The notes under the pieces were generated by a model, which was not told the DNA's origin, ran no database searches, and worked only from the letters and a program-made list of their open reading frames with translations. From an uncultured Oscillospiraceae bacterium (GTDB taxonomy: Bacteria > Bacillota > Clostridia > Oscillospirales > Oscillospiraceae), in contig CAJTLK010000025.1 of the NCBI GenBank assembly GCA_910577415.1, forward strand, positions 1-22,572: a DNA stretch of 22,572 nucleotides, given 5' to 3'. The stretch's first letter is position 1; every line of letters begins with the position of its first letter. Below are positions 14,607-22,470 of the stretch, piece by piece. The position numbers were made by a program, and so were the translations under genes.

Positions 14607-16163
14607 ATGAAGCAGACGGTGGAGGGAAAACACAACGTAAAAAATGGCGTTCGCCTGGCGGTTTTTTCCGCTATTGCCATTCTCCTTCAGGCCAACTGGC
14701 TTTATCAGTTCTTCTTTCGCCTTGGCGAGCGCTACACATGGCTGTCCGCCCTGGTGGAGATCGTGACCGTGTTGGTGGTACTGCTTATCTACGGTAAGCA
14801 CATCAACTCCTCCATGAAGCTGCCCTGGATCATGCTGATCCTGGCTTTTCCCTTTCTGGGACTGTTTCTATACGGGATGATTGGCTGGAACGGCAGCAAT
14901 CGGGTCATGCGGAAACGCTATGAAAAAATCGACCAGTTGCTTCTGCCTTTGCTGCCGCAAAACGATGAGGAGCTGAAGGCTCTCCTGGACAAGGACCCCG
15001 GTGTGGCGGGACAATGTCGCTATATCCGGGACTTTGCCAAGTACCCGGTCTATCAAAATACCGCCGTAGAATTCTATCCTGACGCTGCCGACGGCCTTGC
15101 AGCCCAGCTGGAGGAACTGAAGAAGGCGGAAAAGTTTATCTTTATGGAATATCATGCCATTGAGGACTCCACCGCCATCGAGCCGCTGCTGGCTTTATTG
15201 AAGGAAAAGGTGGCCGCCGGGGTGGAGGTACGCCTTTTTTACGATTATGTGGGCAGTATGGGCTTTGTGGGCAACAGCTTTGCAAAAAAGATGACCGCCC
15301 TGGGGATCCAGTGCCGGGTCTTTAACCCCATCCAGCCGGTGCTCAATCTGTTTATGAACCACCGGGACCATCGGAAGATCACCGTCATCGACGGTAAGGT
15401 GGGCTTTGTCGGGGGCTACAACCTGGCCGACGAGTATTTCCATGTCACCGCGCCCTACGGCTACTGGTTGGACACCGGCGTCAAGCTGATCGGTCCGGCG
15501 GTAAGGAGCCTGACCGTGACCTTCCTGGAAAACTGGAATGCTATCCGCCGTAAGGGCGGCGCCGACACGGACTTTGAGAAATACCTGCCCGACGCATCCG
15601 CCGTGCCTGGGGCCGTGGGCTTTGTCCAGCCCTATGCCGACAGCCCCCTGGACAATGAGCGGGTAGGGGAGAACGTCTATATCAATGTGCTGCGCAATGC
15701 CAGGGATTATGCCTGGTTCATCACCCCCTATCTTATCATCACCGACGAGATGGAGCACGCCTTTGCCATGGCGGCCAAGAGCGGAGTGGATGTGCGCGTT
15801 ATCACCCCAGGTATCCCGGATAAAAAGATGGTATACAGCCTTACCCGCTCCTATTATGCCGGACTTGCCCGCAATGGGGTGCGGATATACGAATATACCC
15901 CCGGCTTCTGCCATGCCAAGCAGTGCGTCAGCGACGATAAGCTCTGCACCTGCGGCACCATCAATCTGGATTTCCGCAGTTTGTACCACCACTTTGAAAA
16001 TGGCGTGTTGCTCTGCGACTGCGCCGCGGTGGGGGAGATGAAGACCCAGTTTGAGGCGCTGTTTCCCCAATGCCGGGAGGTCACCGGGCAGTACGCCAAC
16101 GGGCGCTCCAACTTTCTCCGCTTCCGTCAGCTCATCCTCCGCCTCTTCGCCCCGTTGCTGTAA
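14607..16163 (+). CDS. cls: Cardiolipin synthase (phospholipase D superfamily)
   Basis: Membrane enzyme that joins two phosphatidylglycerol molecules to give cardiolipin and glycerol. The 518-residue protein starts with hydrophobic segments at about 15-37, 45-63 and 71-92. Two phospholipase D catalytic motifs follow, HRKITVID (His255, Lys257, Asp262) and HAKQCVSD (His436, Lys438, Asp443), with the expected GGYNLADEY and GTINLDFRS after them. The chosen ATG lies a few bases after a GGGGGA site. The open frame continues upstream through the copper operon terminator, which cannot be part of the protein. Three N-terminal segments rather than two is common in the Firmicute form. It appears to be a single-gene unit. 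Confidence 0.94.
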   Translation: MKQTVEGKHNVKNGVRLAVFSAIAILLQANWLYQFFFRLGERYTWLSALVEIVTVLVVLLIYGKHINSSMKLPWIMLILAFPFLGLFLYGMIGWNGSNRVMRKRYEKIDQLLLPLLPQNDEELKALLDKDPGVAGQCRYIRDFAKYPVYQNTAVEFYPDAADGLAAQLEELKKAEKFIFMEYHAIEDSTAIEPLLALLKEKVAAGVEVRLFYDYVGSMGFVGNSFAKKMTALGIQCRVFNPIQPVLNLFMNHRDHRKITVIDGKVGFVGGYNLADEYFHVTAPYGYWLDTGVKLIGPAVRSLTVTFLENWNAIRRKGGADTDFEKYLPDASAVPGAVGFVQPYADSPLDNERVGENVYINVLRNARDYAWFITPYLIITDEMEHAFAMAAKSGVDVRVITPGIPDKKMVYSLTRSYYAGLARNGVRIYEYTPGFCHAKQCVSDDKLCTCGTINLDFRSLYHHFENGVLLCDCAAVGEMKTQFEALFPQCREVTGQYANGRSNFLRFRQLILRLFAPLL

Positions 16164-16209
16164 AGGAGGGGGGAGGCTTTCAAAGACAGAAACCCCGGAA
16201 AAATAACCC

Positions 16210-16238
16210 TTGACAAAGTGGGGGCAGACTGCTATACT
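16210..16238 (+). promoter_or_regulatory. Strong sigma-A promoter of the infC operon
   Basis: TTGACA (16210-16215) and TATACT (16233-16238) are separated by 17 bases. The start site near 16245 leaves a leader of about 160 bases before infC. Confidence 0.88.
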
Positions 16239-16244
16239 ATCAAA

Positions 16245-16374
16245 GCACAATAAAGTAGGAACGGTTTCGTCCTCACCTCACGGCAGGGGCCGCAGGGGTC
16301 AACATGGAAAAGTCCACCGCCTCGGCGGTGTGGTTTAGTCGTGTTGCGCGGAGCCGTTGTGGCTCCGCTTTTTT
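16245..16374 (+). promoter_or_regulatory. infC operon leader, probable L20-type attenuator
   Basis: The leader contains a hairpin from CACCGCC and GGCGGTG (16315-16330). After it comes a complete intrinsic terminator: GCGGAGCC (16348-16355) paired with GGCTCCGC (16361-16368), then TTTTTT. A terminator between promoter and first gene means that readthrough controls the operon. In Bacillus subtilis ribosomal protein L20 regulates the same operon by premature termination, so an L20-responsive leader is the likely identity. I did not identify the exact antiterminator pairing. Confidence 0.72.
16348..16374 (+). terminator. Leader terminator in front of infC
   Basis: An 8-bp perfect GC-rich stem with a GTTGT loop and six T residues lies about 30 bases before the infC start. 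It is the switch element of the attenuator. Confidence 0.88.
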
Positions 16375-16403
16375 GTACGTGTGTGAGAAAGAGGGTGCAT
16401 TTT

Positions 16404-16931
16404 ATCAGTAAGCAAGCTCATCAGATCAACGAAGACATCCGGGACAAGGAAGTGCGGCTGGTCTCCGCCACAGGGGAACAGCTTGGCATTTTGCCTCTGG
16501 CCGAGGCTATGGCCAAGGCTGAGGAGGCTAACCTGGATCTTGTGAAGATCTCTCCCAACGCCGATCCCCCGGTCTGCAAGCTTATGGACTACGGCAAGTA
16601 CCGTTTTGAGCAGTCCAAGCGGGAAAAAGAGGCCAAGAAGAACCAGCGGGTGGTGGAGATCAAGGAAGTCCGAATGTCTCCCAGCATTGACGTCAATGAC
16701 TTCAACGTCAAGCTCCGCAATGCCCAAAAGTTTCTGGGCGAGGGAGACCGGGTAAAGGTCAGTGTCCGTTTCCGTGGCCGTGAGATGGCCCATACCGAGA
16801 TCGGACGGGACCTGCTGCTGAAGTTTGCCGAGCAGTGCGCCGACATTGCCGCCATGGATAAGGACCCGAAGTTGGAGGGGCGGTTCATGTCCATCGTCCT
16901 CACCGCCAAGGCGGCAAAAGACAAGAAGTAA
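16404..16931 (+). CDS. infC: Translation initiation factor IF-3
   Basis: Binds the 30S subunit, prevents premature 50S joining and proofreads the start codon and initiator tRNA. The 175-residue protein has the N-domain (INEDIRDKEVRLV, then PNADPPVCKLMDYGKYRFEQ), a basic linker and the C-domain (VRMSPSIDVNDFNVKLRNA, VRFRGREMAHTEIG). The best start is the unusual codon ATC at 16404. GAGGGTG lies 6 bases upstream, and the resulting (M)SKQAHQINEDIR aligns with the known N-termini of Bacillus IF-3. The only nearby in-frame alternative, GTG at 16395, overlaps the ribosome-binding site. Non-AUG starts in infC are known and let IF-3 repress its own translation. It is the first gene of the infC-rpmI-rplT operon. 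Confidence 0.94.
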   Translation: MSKQAHQINEDIRDKEVRLVSATGEQLGILPLAEAMAKAEEANLDLVKISPNADPPVCKLMDYGKYRFEQSKREKEAKKNQRVVEIKEVRMSPSIDVNDFNVKLRNAQKFLGEGDRVKVSVRFRGREMAHTEIGRDLLLKFAEQCADIAAMDKDPKLEGRFMSIVLTAKAAKDKK

Positions 16932-16961
16932 GCGAGATTTTACGATAAAGGAGAAATTACC

Positions 16962-17165
16962 ATGCCTAAACTCAAGACCCATACCGGGGCAAAGAAGAGA
17001 TTCAACCTGACCAAGACCGGCAAGGTCAAGCGTGCCCACGCCTACAAGTCTCATCTGCTCAACGGCCATGGCAAGGACACCAAGCGCAAGAGGGGCCTCC
17101 GCAAAGGGGCCTACGCCGATGTGACCAATGCGGCCACCATCAAGCGTATGATCCCTTACAAATAA
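16962..17165 (+). CDS. rpmI: 50S ribosomal protein L35
   Basis: Small basic protein of the large ribosomal subunit, 67 residues including the start methionine. It begins MPKLKTHTGAKKRFNLTKTG, the classic L35 start, and ends with IKRMIPYK. AAAGGAG precedes the ATG by a normal distance. Its place between infC and rplT is the conserved bacterial order, so identity is certain from both sequence and context. Confidence 0.98.
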   Translation: MPKLKTHTGAKKRFNLTKTGKVKRAHAYKSHLLNGHGKDTKRKRGLRKGAYADVTNAATIKRMIPYK

Positions 17166-17202
17166 TTGATTTTTTACTCAACGACAGGAGGTTTCAAATA
17201 CT

Positions 17203-17556
17203 ATGGCAAGAGTGAAAGGCGCGATGATGACGCGCAAGCGCAGAAATAAAGTTCTCAAGCTGGCTAAGGGCTACTGGGGCGCTAAGAGCAAGCACTTCAA
17301 GATGGCCAACGAGCAGGTGATGAAGTCCCTGAAGTACGCCTACATCGGCCGCCGGTTGAAGAAGCGTGATTTCCGTTCCCTGTGGATCACCCGTATCTCC
17401 GCCGGGTGCAAGATGAACGGTATGAATTATTCCACCTTTATCAACGGCCTGAAGAAGGCCAATATCGCCATTAACCGCAAGATGCTTGCCGAGATGGCCG
17501 TGAATGACAAGGTCGCCTTCACCCAGCTGGTGGAGCTGGCCAAGAGCGCGAAATAA
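17203..17556 (+). CDS. rplT: 50S ribosomal protein L20
   Basis: Early-assembly 23S rRNA-binding protein, 117 residues, the normal length. It begins MARVKGAMMTRKRRNKVLKLAKGYWGAK in the usual way (basic extended N-terminal arm) and includes the conserved RRLKKRDFRSLWITRI and the globular RNA-binding C-terminus (MNYSTFINGLKKANI, LAEMAVND). In other Firmicutes this protein binds the infC leader and represses the operon, which agrees with the leader terminator found here. AGGAGG lies 11 bases before the ATG. A strong terminator follows. Confidence 0.98.
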   Translation: MARVKGAMMTRKRRNKVLKLAKGYWGAKSKHFKMANEQVMKSLKYAYIGRRLKKRDFRSLWITRISAGCKMNGMNYSTFINGLKKANIAINRKMLAEMAVNDKVAFTQLVELAKSAK

Positions 17557-17568
17557 AAAGAGAATGAG

Positions 17569-17602
17569 AGAAGAGGCAGGCCGTGGGCCTGCCTCTTCTT
17601 TT
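17569..17602 (+). terminator. Intrinsic terminator of the infC operon
   Basis: A perfect 14-bp stem (17569-17582 with 17586-17599) closes a GTG loop and is followed by TTTT. Confidence 0.93.
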
Positions 17603-17683
17603 CGGTTCCATTGCCGAGTGTGCAAAAAAGTCAAAAAATTTTTGCTTTCGTGAGATATTTTTTGCGCCTTTGGGATATTCCAA

Positions 17684-17699
17684 GTGAAGGGCCTTTCAC
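17684..17699 (+). promoter_or_regulatory. Palindrome upstream of the ECF sigma factor gene
   Basis: GTGAAGGG-CCTTTCAC is an inverted repeat with one mismatch, 28 bases before the sigma factor ATG. It may be an operator or leader hairpin. I could not identify a convincing promoter between 17603 and 17727. Confidence 0.4.
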
Positions 17700-17727
17700 G
17701 AGAAGCCATCGGCAAAGGGGTGTTTCC

Positions 17728-18234
17728 ATGCAAGACGAACAATTTGAGAGGGCCGCCCGCACCTATGGCGATACTATCTATCGGGTGGCCTGCCACGCAC
17801 TGAGAGACCGTCAGGAGGCCGAGGACGTGACCCAGACCGTTCTGCTCCGCCTCTACCAGCAGAAGGAGGACTTTGACGGGGAAGAGCACCTGAAGCGCTG
17901 GCTCCTCCGGGTGGCGGTGAATGAGAGCCGTAAGGTCCTCCGATCTCCCTGGCGCAAGCGGCGGGTGAGCCTAGAGGAGTGGGACGCCGCGGAGGAACCC
18001 GCCGAGGACAGCGGCGTGCTGGACGCTGTGATGGCTCTGGAGGCAAAATACCGGCTGCCGGTTTATCTCTACTATTATGAGGACCTTTCGGTGGCGGAGG
18101 TGGCCCAGGTGCTGAAAACCAATCCGTCCACGGTGCAGACCCGGCTCCAGCGGGCACGGGAGAAACTGAAAGCCGCCTTGACTGAGGCTGAAAAGGAGGA
18201 AACGCCCTATGTTCGACCAAAGCTCGTACTGTAA
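17728..18234 (+). CDS. ECF-type RNA polymerase sigma factor
   Basis: Alternative sigma factor of the extracytoplasmic-function group, directing RNA polymerase to a stress or envelope regulon. The 168-residue product has region 2 (IYRVACHALRDRQEAEDVTQ, then LLRLYQQ and KRWLLRVAVNESR) and region 4 (LPVYLYYYEDLSVAEVAQVL, then TNPSTVQTRLQRAREKLK), joined by an acidic linker. There is no extra C-terminal domain. AAAGGGG precedes the ATG at 17728. The open frame continues upstream, but only toward the infC terminator. The last 26 bases overlap the next gene, which encodes a single-pass membrane protein. That arrangement is usual for a sigma factor and its anti-sigma partner. The signal and regulon are unknown. 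Confidence 0.92.
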   Translation: MQDEQFERAARTYGDTIYRVACHALRDRQEAEDVTQTVLLRLYQQKEDFDGEEHLKRWLLRVAVNESRKVLRSPWRKRRVSLEEWDAAEEPAEDSGVLDAVMALEAKYRLPVYLYYYEDLSVAEVAQVLKTNPSTVQTRLQRAREKLKAALTEAEKEETPYVRPKLVL

Positions 18235-18844
18235 TGACTGCGCCAAAATAACTTTGGGCGCGGATAAAATTGAGGAGATGATCTTGATGACAGAGAACCA
18301 GAAAAAGAAGGCCCTCCGTTTTCCCAAGAGGGCGGCTTTACTGGCCGCCGCTCTGGTTGCGGCCCTGTGCCTCACCGCCGCCGCAGCGGAGGTGCCCGCA
18401 GTACAGGAATTTTTTGCTACTGTATTTGTGACCATTAGCACCAACGGAGACCTGGCTACCGGCCTCACCTTGCCCACTGTGGCGGTGGAGGAGCGGGAGG
18501 GCCGCTCCATCCTCATTGTCAACGGCGAGGAGACCGATGTCACCGACGCTCTGGCGAAGGAGGGCAAGTACCTTTACGAGGGTGACGGCTTCCAGGTGGA
18601 GGTGGATGAGCACGGCGTGGCCGTCATCACCGCCTACGGCGCCGACAACACCACAGTGACCTATACCATCGGCGACAAGACAGAGAGCGGTGTGGTCTAC
18701 AAGGTGGTCGGTGAGGATGAAAACGGTCAGCCCGTCACCTTTGTGGCGTCTGACGCTGCTGAAGCCGATGATGTGAACTGGGGCCGTTACAACGTGGTAG
18801 TAGACCCCTCCGGCGCCATGGACATTACCCCCGCCGGCGAGTAA
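18209..18844 (+). CDS. Single-pass membrane protein, probable anti-sigma partner
   Basis: Not recognised as a named family. The 211-residue protein has about 40 cytosolic residues (with Cys8 and Cys11 in SYCNDCAK and a basic KKKALRFPKR next to the membrane). One membrane helix (about 41-60) and an acidic extracytoplasmic region rich in Val and Thr, probably beta-structured, follow. The layout is that of an anti-sigma factor, with a short cytosolic part to hold sigma and an outside sensor. AAGGAGG lies 9 bases before ATG 18209, inside the sigma gene, so the two are coupled. A second in-frame start at 18287 also has a good site (GAGGAG) and would leave only about 14 cytosolic residues. It lacks a standard zinc-binding anti-sigma motif, so the role rests on context. 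Confidence 0.7.
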   Translation: MFDQSSYCNDCAKITLGADKIEEMILMTENQKKKALRFPKRAALLAAALVAALCLTAAAAEVPAVQEFFATVFVTISTNGDLATGLTLPTVAVEEREGRSILIVNGEETDVTDALAKEGKYLYEGDGFQVEVDEHGVAVITAYGADNTTVTYTIGDKTESGVVYKVVGEDENGQPVTFVASDAAEADDVNWGRYNVVVDPSGAMDITPAGE

Positions 18845-18876
18845 GCCGGGAAACAAAATTGGATATATAAGTAAAG

Positions 18877-18903
18877 AAAAGCCGCCTCTATGGGGCGGCT
18901 TTT
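18877..18903. terminator. Bidirectional intrinsic terminator between convergent genes
   Basis: AAAAGCCGCC (18877-18886) pairs perfectly with GGCGGCTTTT (18894-18903) around a 7-base loop. With A residues on one side and T on the other, it can end both the sigma operon and the surface-protein operon arriving from the right. Confidence 0.88.
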
Positions 18904-18971
18904 CTCCATAGTATTTTTCCGAAAATGATCGCATGGCATTTCGGCGCCAAGGGATCGTTCTTTTGGCATAT

Positions 18972-21211
18972 CTATTTCAACAAGTTATACAGCCGCATAA
19001 GGGTGACTACGCTTTGCTCCCGAGTGTAGGTAAGTTGGGGGGAGAATTGGTCGTTGCCGGTGCCGCTCATGACGCCGCTTTGCTGCATCTGCCCCACAGC
19101 GGCCTTGGCCCAGCTGGACACAGATCCGCTGTCGGCAAAGGTGGACTCGCTGTCTGTCAGAGGTTTACCCAGGACAGCGGAGAGCCGGGCGAGCATGGTA
19201 GCCGCTTGCTCCCTCGTCAGTTGGCCGTCGGGGGAGAAAGCTTCGTTACCTGTACCGTTGACCACCTTGACCGAGGCCATGCGGAGAACCGCGGGGTCGG
19301 AAGTGTCGGTAAAGGCGACAGAAGTATCCATGGGGGCCATACCGCCCTTTGCTTTGGTATAGAGGGCGTCGGCGAGCAGACAAAATTCCCGGCGGGTGAT
19401 GGGCTGGTCGTAGGCGCTTTGGAGTTCGTTGGGTAGGAGGACCTCCGCAATGGCCTGGTCCACAAAGACCTTGGCCCAACCGGCGGGGGCGGTGGAGCCT
19501 GCGGCAGGGCTTTGGGGCTGCGGCTCCACGGGTTTTGCGTTGGGGTCCGCACCGGGGGCAAAGACGGCTTCAAATTCATAGTTGTCCCGGATGTTGGAGA
19601 TGGTGTAGGTGTTGTTCACAAGGCCGCTTGTCCCCACGCTCTTGCCGTTGAGCTTGATGTCGGAGACATGGTAGGCGGCGGGATCGTAGGGGGTCATGAT
19701 AAAGGTGACGCTGGAACCTTCCTTCGCCGTGAACCGGCTGCTGCCGCTGTAGGGATCCCGGCTAATACCGTCGGAGGTCTTTACCGTGCCGTAGCTATTG
19801 TCGCTCCTATTTGCGATCACATAACCCCCGTCATAGAGATATTTGATGGACAGGGGAATGTCGGCGGTGATGGTATTCTTCTCCCTGGAGTCGGGATAGT
19901 AGGCGGTGAGCTTCAGCACGCAGCCCTCCACCGTGCCGGGGGTTTTGTGGCCGGAATCCACCGACACTTTTACTGTGGCGGACTCGCCGGGCTTTACATT
20001 GTCGCTGTTGTTGACATAGACATAAAAGATAGGTGTCCCGTCTTCCTGCCGGCGCCCAGAGGCGTCGATCTCCGCCTCCACCTCAAATGGTAAGGTTCCC
20101 CGGTTGGTGACCGTGAAAGTCTGTTCCTGACTTTTATGGTACCCCTCGTATGGAACATCTGAGGTGCCGAAGTCGATGGACTTGGCGCTCACAGTCCAGT
20201 CGATGTCCCCCTTCTTTACTTCGGACAGATCCTTGACCTCGTAATCCACGGTGAGAAAGTCGGAAATGTTCAGGGAGGTGCCGGACTTGCCCACGCCAAA
20301 GCCGCCGCCCACCATGCCGGACCAGGCGTAGCCGTCCAGCAGGAGTCTGGCCTCCATATGGGCGGTGCCGGAGGCCGCACTCCATGTATCGAGGCGCACC
20401 TTGAGGTCTCTGGACTCTCCGGGGGCCAGATCCTTACTGCCGTAGTCGTAGACATGCAGCACTTTGTCGTCGCATTTAAGTCCGCCCCGGTAGCCGAGGT
20501 CCACGGAGTGGCTGCCGTTGTTGGTGATGGTGATGGTGACGGGATCCACCTTGTCACCTACAAAGCAGGAGCCAAAGTCCACATAGCTGGGGCTGATGGA
20601 GATGCCATACTGGCTTTTGGCCTCGCTGGGGGAGAGAGTGCCGGCGTCGCCGCTGGCGCCGCTGCCGGAGGAGGTGCCGCCGGGCTGGGTCTGGACGCCT
20701 TGATAGCGGTTGCCCCACTCGTCCACAAACACATTGTCGCCGTAGTTGCCGGAGCCGGAGGAGGACTTGGACTCCACCAGGGTGAATTGGGGCAGGAACT
20801 GGATCATACTTTCCACAGGTGCATCGTCAAAAAGAATATAGAAGTAATCCTCGTATGCCTTATAGTCCATACCTTCGGGGACGGTGTACTGAATGGTCAC
20901 ATCGGCGCTGTCCCCAGGCTGGATGGAGATGGCCGGCTGATAGTAGCGAAGGCCGTTGCCTATGTTCTCACAGGCTTCGGAGGTCAAGGTCTGGGAACCG
21001 GTGTTCTCAATGGAGATGATAAAACTGCCGCACTTGGCCTTTTCTGTCCCATCATAGGAGATCTTCCCAGGTCAATGACTTTCTCGCTGGTAGTGTAACC
21101 CCAGCCGTCGTCGTCCGGGCCATAGCGGTTCCCCGCCGCCAGAGCGGAAGTGGGCAGCAGGCCGAGGCACAGGGTCAGGGCCAGAAGGGTGGATAGGATA
21201 CGTTTTTTCAT
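18972..21211 (-). pseudogene. Secreted S-layer-homology (SLH) domain protein, frameshifted near its start
   Basis: Large surface protein meant to be exported and held on the wall by SLH domains. It starts at 21211 (AAGGAGG 8 bases upstream) with signal peptide MKKRILSTLLALTLCLGLLPTSALA. After about 48 residues the frame breaks at 21064-21068. Adding one base there joins VIDLG to KISYDGTEKAKCGSF and restores 746 codons. The rest holds two or more immunoglobulin-like segments of the choice-of-anchor/ASPM-Hydin kind (SYVDFGSCFVGDKVDPVTI; KSIDFGTSDVPYEG), an InlB-type repeat-like segment and three C-terminal SLH motifs (with FADSGSVSSWAKAAVGQM in the last). It is co-transcribed with the XRE regulator 18 bases upstream. 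The break could be real decay, phase variation or a sequence error. Confidence 0.85.
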
Positions 21212-21229
21212 GGTAGGTTCCTCCTTGCG

Positions 21230-21655
21230 TTAAAATAGGGTCTTTTCTCCCTCGGTGAAGAGCTTGTCATTGATTTGGGACAGGCTGGTGTGGTGGACAA
21301 TGCCGTGAAGGATGATGGCGTCCCGCTTGTTGGCGGGGTAGAGCTGGGCGTAGATGGCCTGCTTCAGAAGCCGCTGGGTCTCCTCCAAAGTGGCCTCCAG
21401 GCCGATGCACAGGCACAAAAGCCGGTCCCGGCTGGGGGTTCGCCGGCCGGAAAAGACCTGGTGTACGTAGACCTCGCTCATCCCCGCCTGCTTGGCCAGA
21501 GTGGCCTTGGGGACGGACTTGCGCTGGTACAGCTCTCCCAGCAGCTCGATGACCGTCTTATCCACAAAAACGGCCTGGTTTTCCTTGATATAGGCGTCGA
21601 TGTCGGCGGCGCTCATCAGCTCCCGCTTTAGATCGTCGGTGGTTTTTTCCTTCAT
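21230..21655 (-). CDS. XRE-like helix-turn-helix regulator
   Basis: Small DNA-binding protein of 141 residues. A helix-turn-helix of the lambda-repressor/XRE type is visible at about 44-78 (VPKATLAKQAGMSEVYVHQV, then FSGRRTPSRDRLLCLCIGL). The N-terminus is a charged helix. The C-terminal tail (LYPANKRDAIILHGI, then SLSQINDKLF) is a separate conserved-looking module that I have no name for. An excellent ribosome-binding site, GGAGGTGAT, precedes the ATG. It is the first gene of a minus-strand operon with the SLH surface protein and is divergent from a protein kinase gene, so it may control both promoters or be a kinase target (inference). Confidence 0.85.
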   Translation of the reverse strand: MKEKTTDDLKRELMSAADIDAYIKENQAVFVDKTVIELLGELYQRKSVPKATLAKQAGMSEVYVHQVFSGRRTPSRDRLLCLCIGLEATLEETQRLLKQAIYAQLYPANKRDAIILHGIVHHTSLSQINDKLFTEGEKTLF

Positions 21656-21671
21656 TTTGCATCACCTCCGC

Positions 21672-21724
21672 TTTACTTTTTAGGACTAACTTTCTATAAT
21701 AATTTACAGGATTTTTAGTGAGAA
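21672..21724. promoter_or_regulatory. Divergent promoters sharing one -10 region
   Basis: On the plus strand TTTACT (21672-21677) and TATAAT (21695-21700) are 17 bases apart and point to the kinase. On the minus strand TTCTCA (complement of 21719-21724) and TATTAT (complement of 21696-21701) are also 17 bases apart and point to the XRE gene. The two -10 elements overlap almost completely, so polymerase could not use both at once. Confidence 0.55.
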
Positions 21725-21761
21725 AACAATATGCTGGCTGCATAGTAAAGCGTTTTTTGAG

Positions 21762-22469
21762 GTGATCCTTATTTACACCTGGCTGACAAATACGCTTCGG
21801 GAGGAATATGAAGAGGTTCGCCTCCTGAAGGAAAGCCCCCGGGGCAGTGTGCGCTCCATCCGCCATAAGGTCACCGGGCGGCAGTTTATCCTCCGGCGGT
21901 TCGCAGGGAACCCGGAGGTCTATCAAAAGCTGCTGGAGGTCTCCTGCCCCAACCTGCCCACGGTGTACGAGGTGGCGGTGGGGGAGACGGACAATCTGGT
22001 GCTGGAGGAGTTTATCCAGGGGGATACACTGGGTTTTCTTCTACAGACTTCTCTCTTTACCCCGGAGGAGACCCGGCGGATCGTAAAGCAGCTCTGCCGG
22101 GGGCTGTGGGTGCTCCATTCCCTGGCCGCCGTCCACCGGGACATCAAGCCGGAAAACGTGATCCTCCGGGGCTCGGACGCCATCCTCATCGACTTCGACG
22201 CCGCCCGGCTCCACAAGGAGACCCATGATACCGACACCCAGATCCTGGGGACCACGGGCTTCGCCGCCCCGGAGCAATACGGCCTTTCCCAGTCCGACCT
22301 GCGCACCGACATCTACTCTCTGGGTATCCTGATCAATGTAATGCTGACAGGAGAGCACCCGTCCCGGAAGCAGGCGACGGGCAAGCTGGGCCGGGTGGTG
22401 GAGCGGTGTACCCATGTGAACCCGGAAAAGCGGTATAAAAACGTGCTTCGGCTGATGGAGGAGCTTTGA
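21762..22469 (+). CDS. Hanks-type serine/threonine protein kinase, compact, no transmembrane or PASTA domains
   Basis: Cytosolic protein kinase of about 235 residues, essentially the catalytic domain alone. Visible motifs are the catalytic loop HRDIKPEN (125-132, Asp127), the metal-binding DFD (144-146) in place of DFG, the activation-segment end GTTGFAAPEQYG (163-174) and DIYSLG (183-188). The glycine loop is weak (ESPRGSVRSI). The position of the usual VAIK lysine reads FILR, so Arg45 stands where Lys is expected. The start is unsure. GTG 21762 lies within the best ribosome-binding site GAGGTGAT, and an ATT at 21771 would be better spaced. A zinc-ribbon protein gene follows one base after the stop. 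Substrates are unknown; the divergent XRE regulator is one candidate. Confidence 0.88.
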   Translation: MILIYTWLTNTLREEYEEVRLLKESPRGSVRSIRHKVTGRQFILRRFAGNPEVYQKLLEVSCPNLPTVYEVAVGETDNLVLEEFIQGDTLGFLLQTSLFTPEETRRIVKQLCRGLWVLHSLAAVHRDIKPENVILRGSDAILIDFDAARLHKETHDTDTQILGTTGFAAPEQYGLSQSDLRTDIYSLGILINVMLTGEHPSRKQATGKLGRVVERCTHVNPEKRYKNVLRLMEEL

Positions 22470-22470
22470 G

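Noticed and set aside
20984..21211. A separate 75-residue secreted peptide gene
   Set aside because: The frame encodes the signal peptide and first residues of the SLH protein and then turns into out-of-frame sequence after the one-base break. It is the front part of the broken gene.
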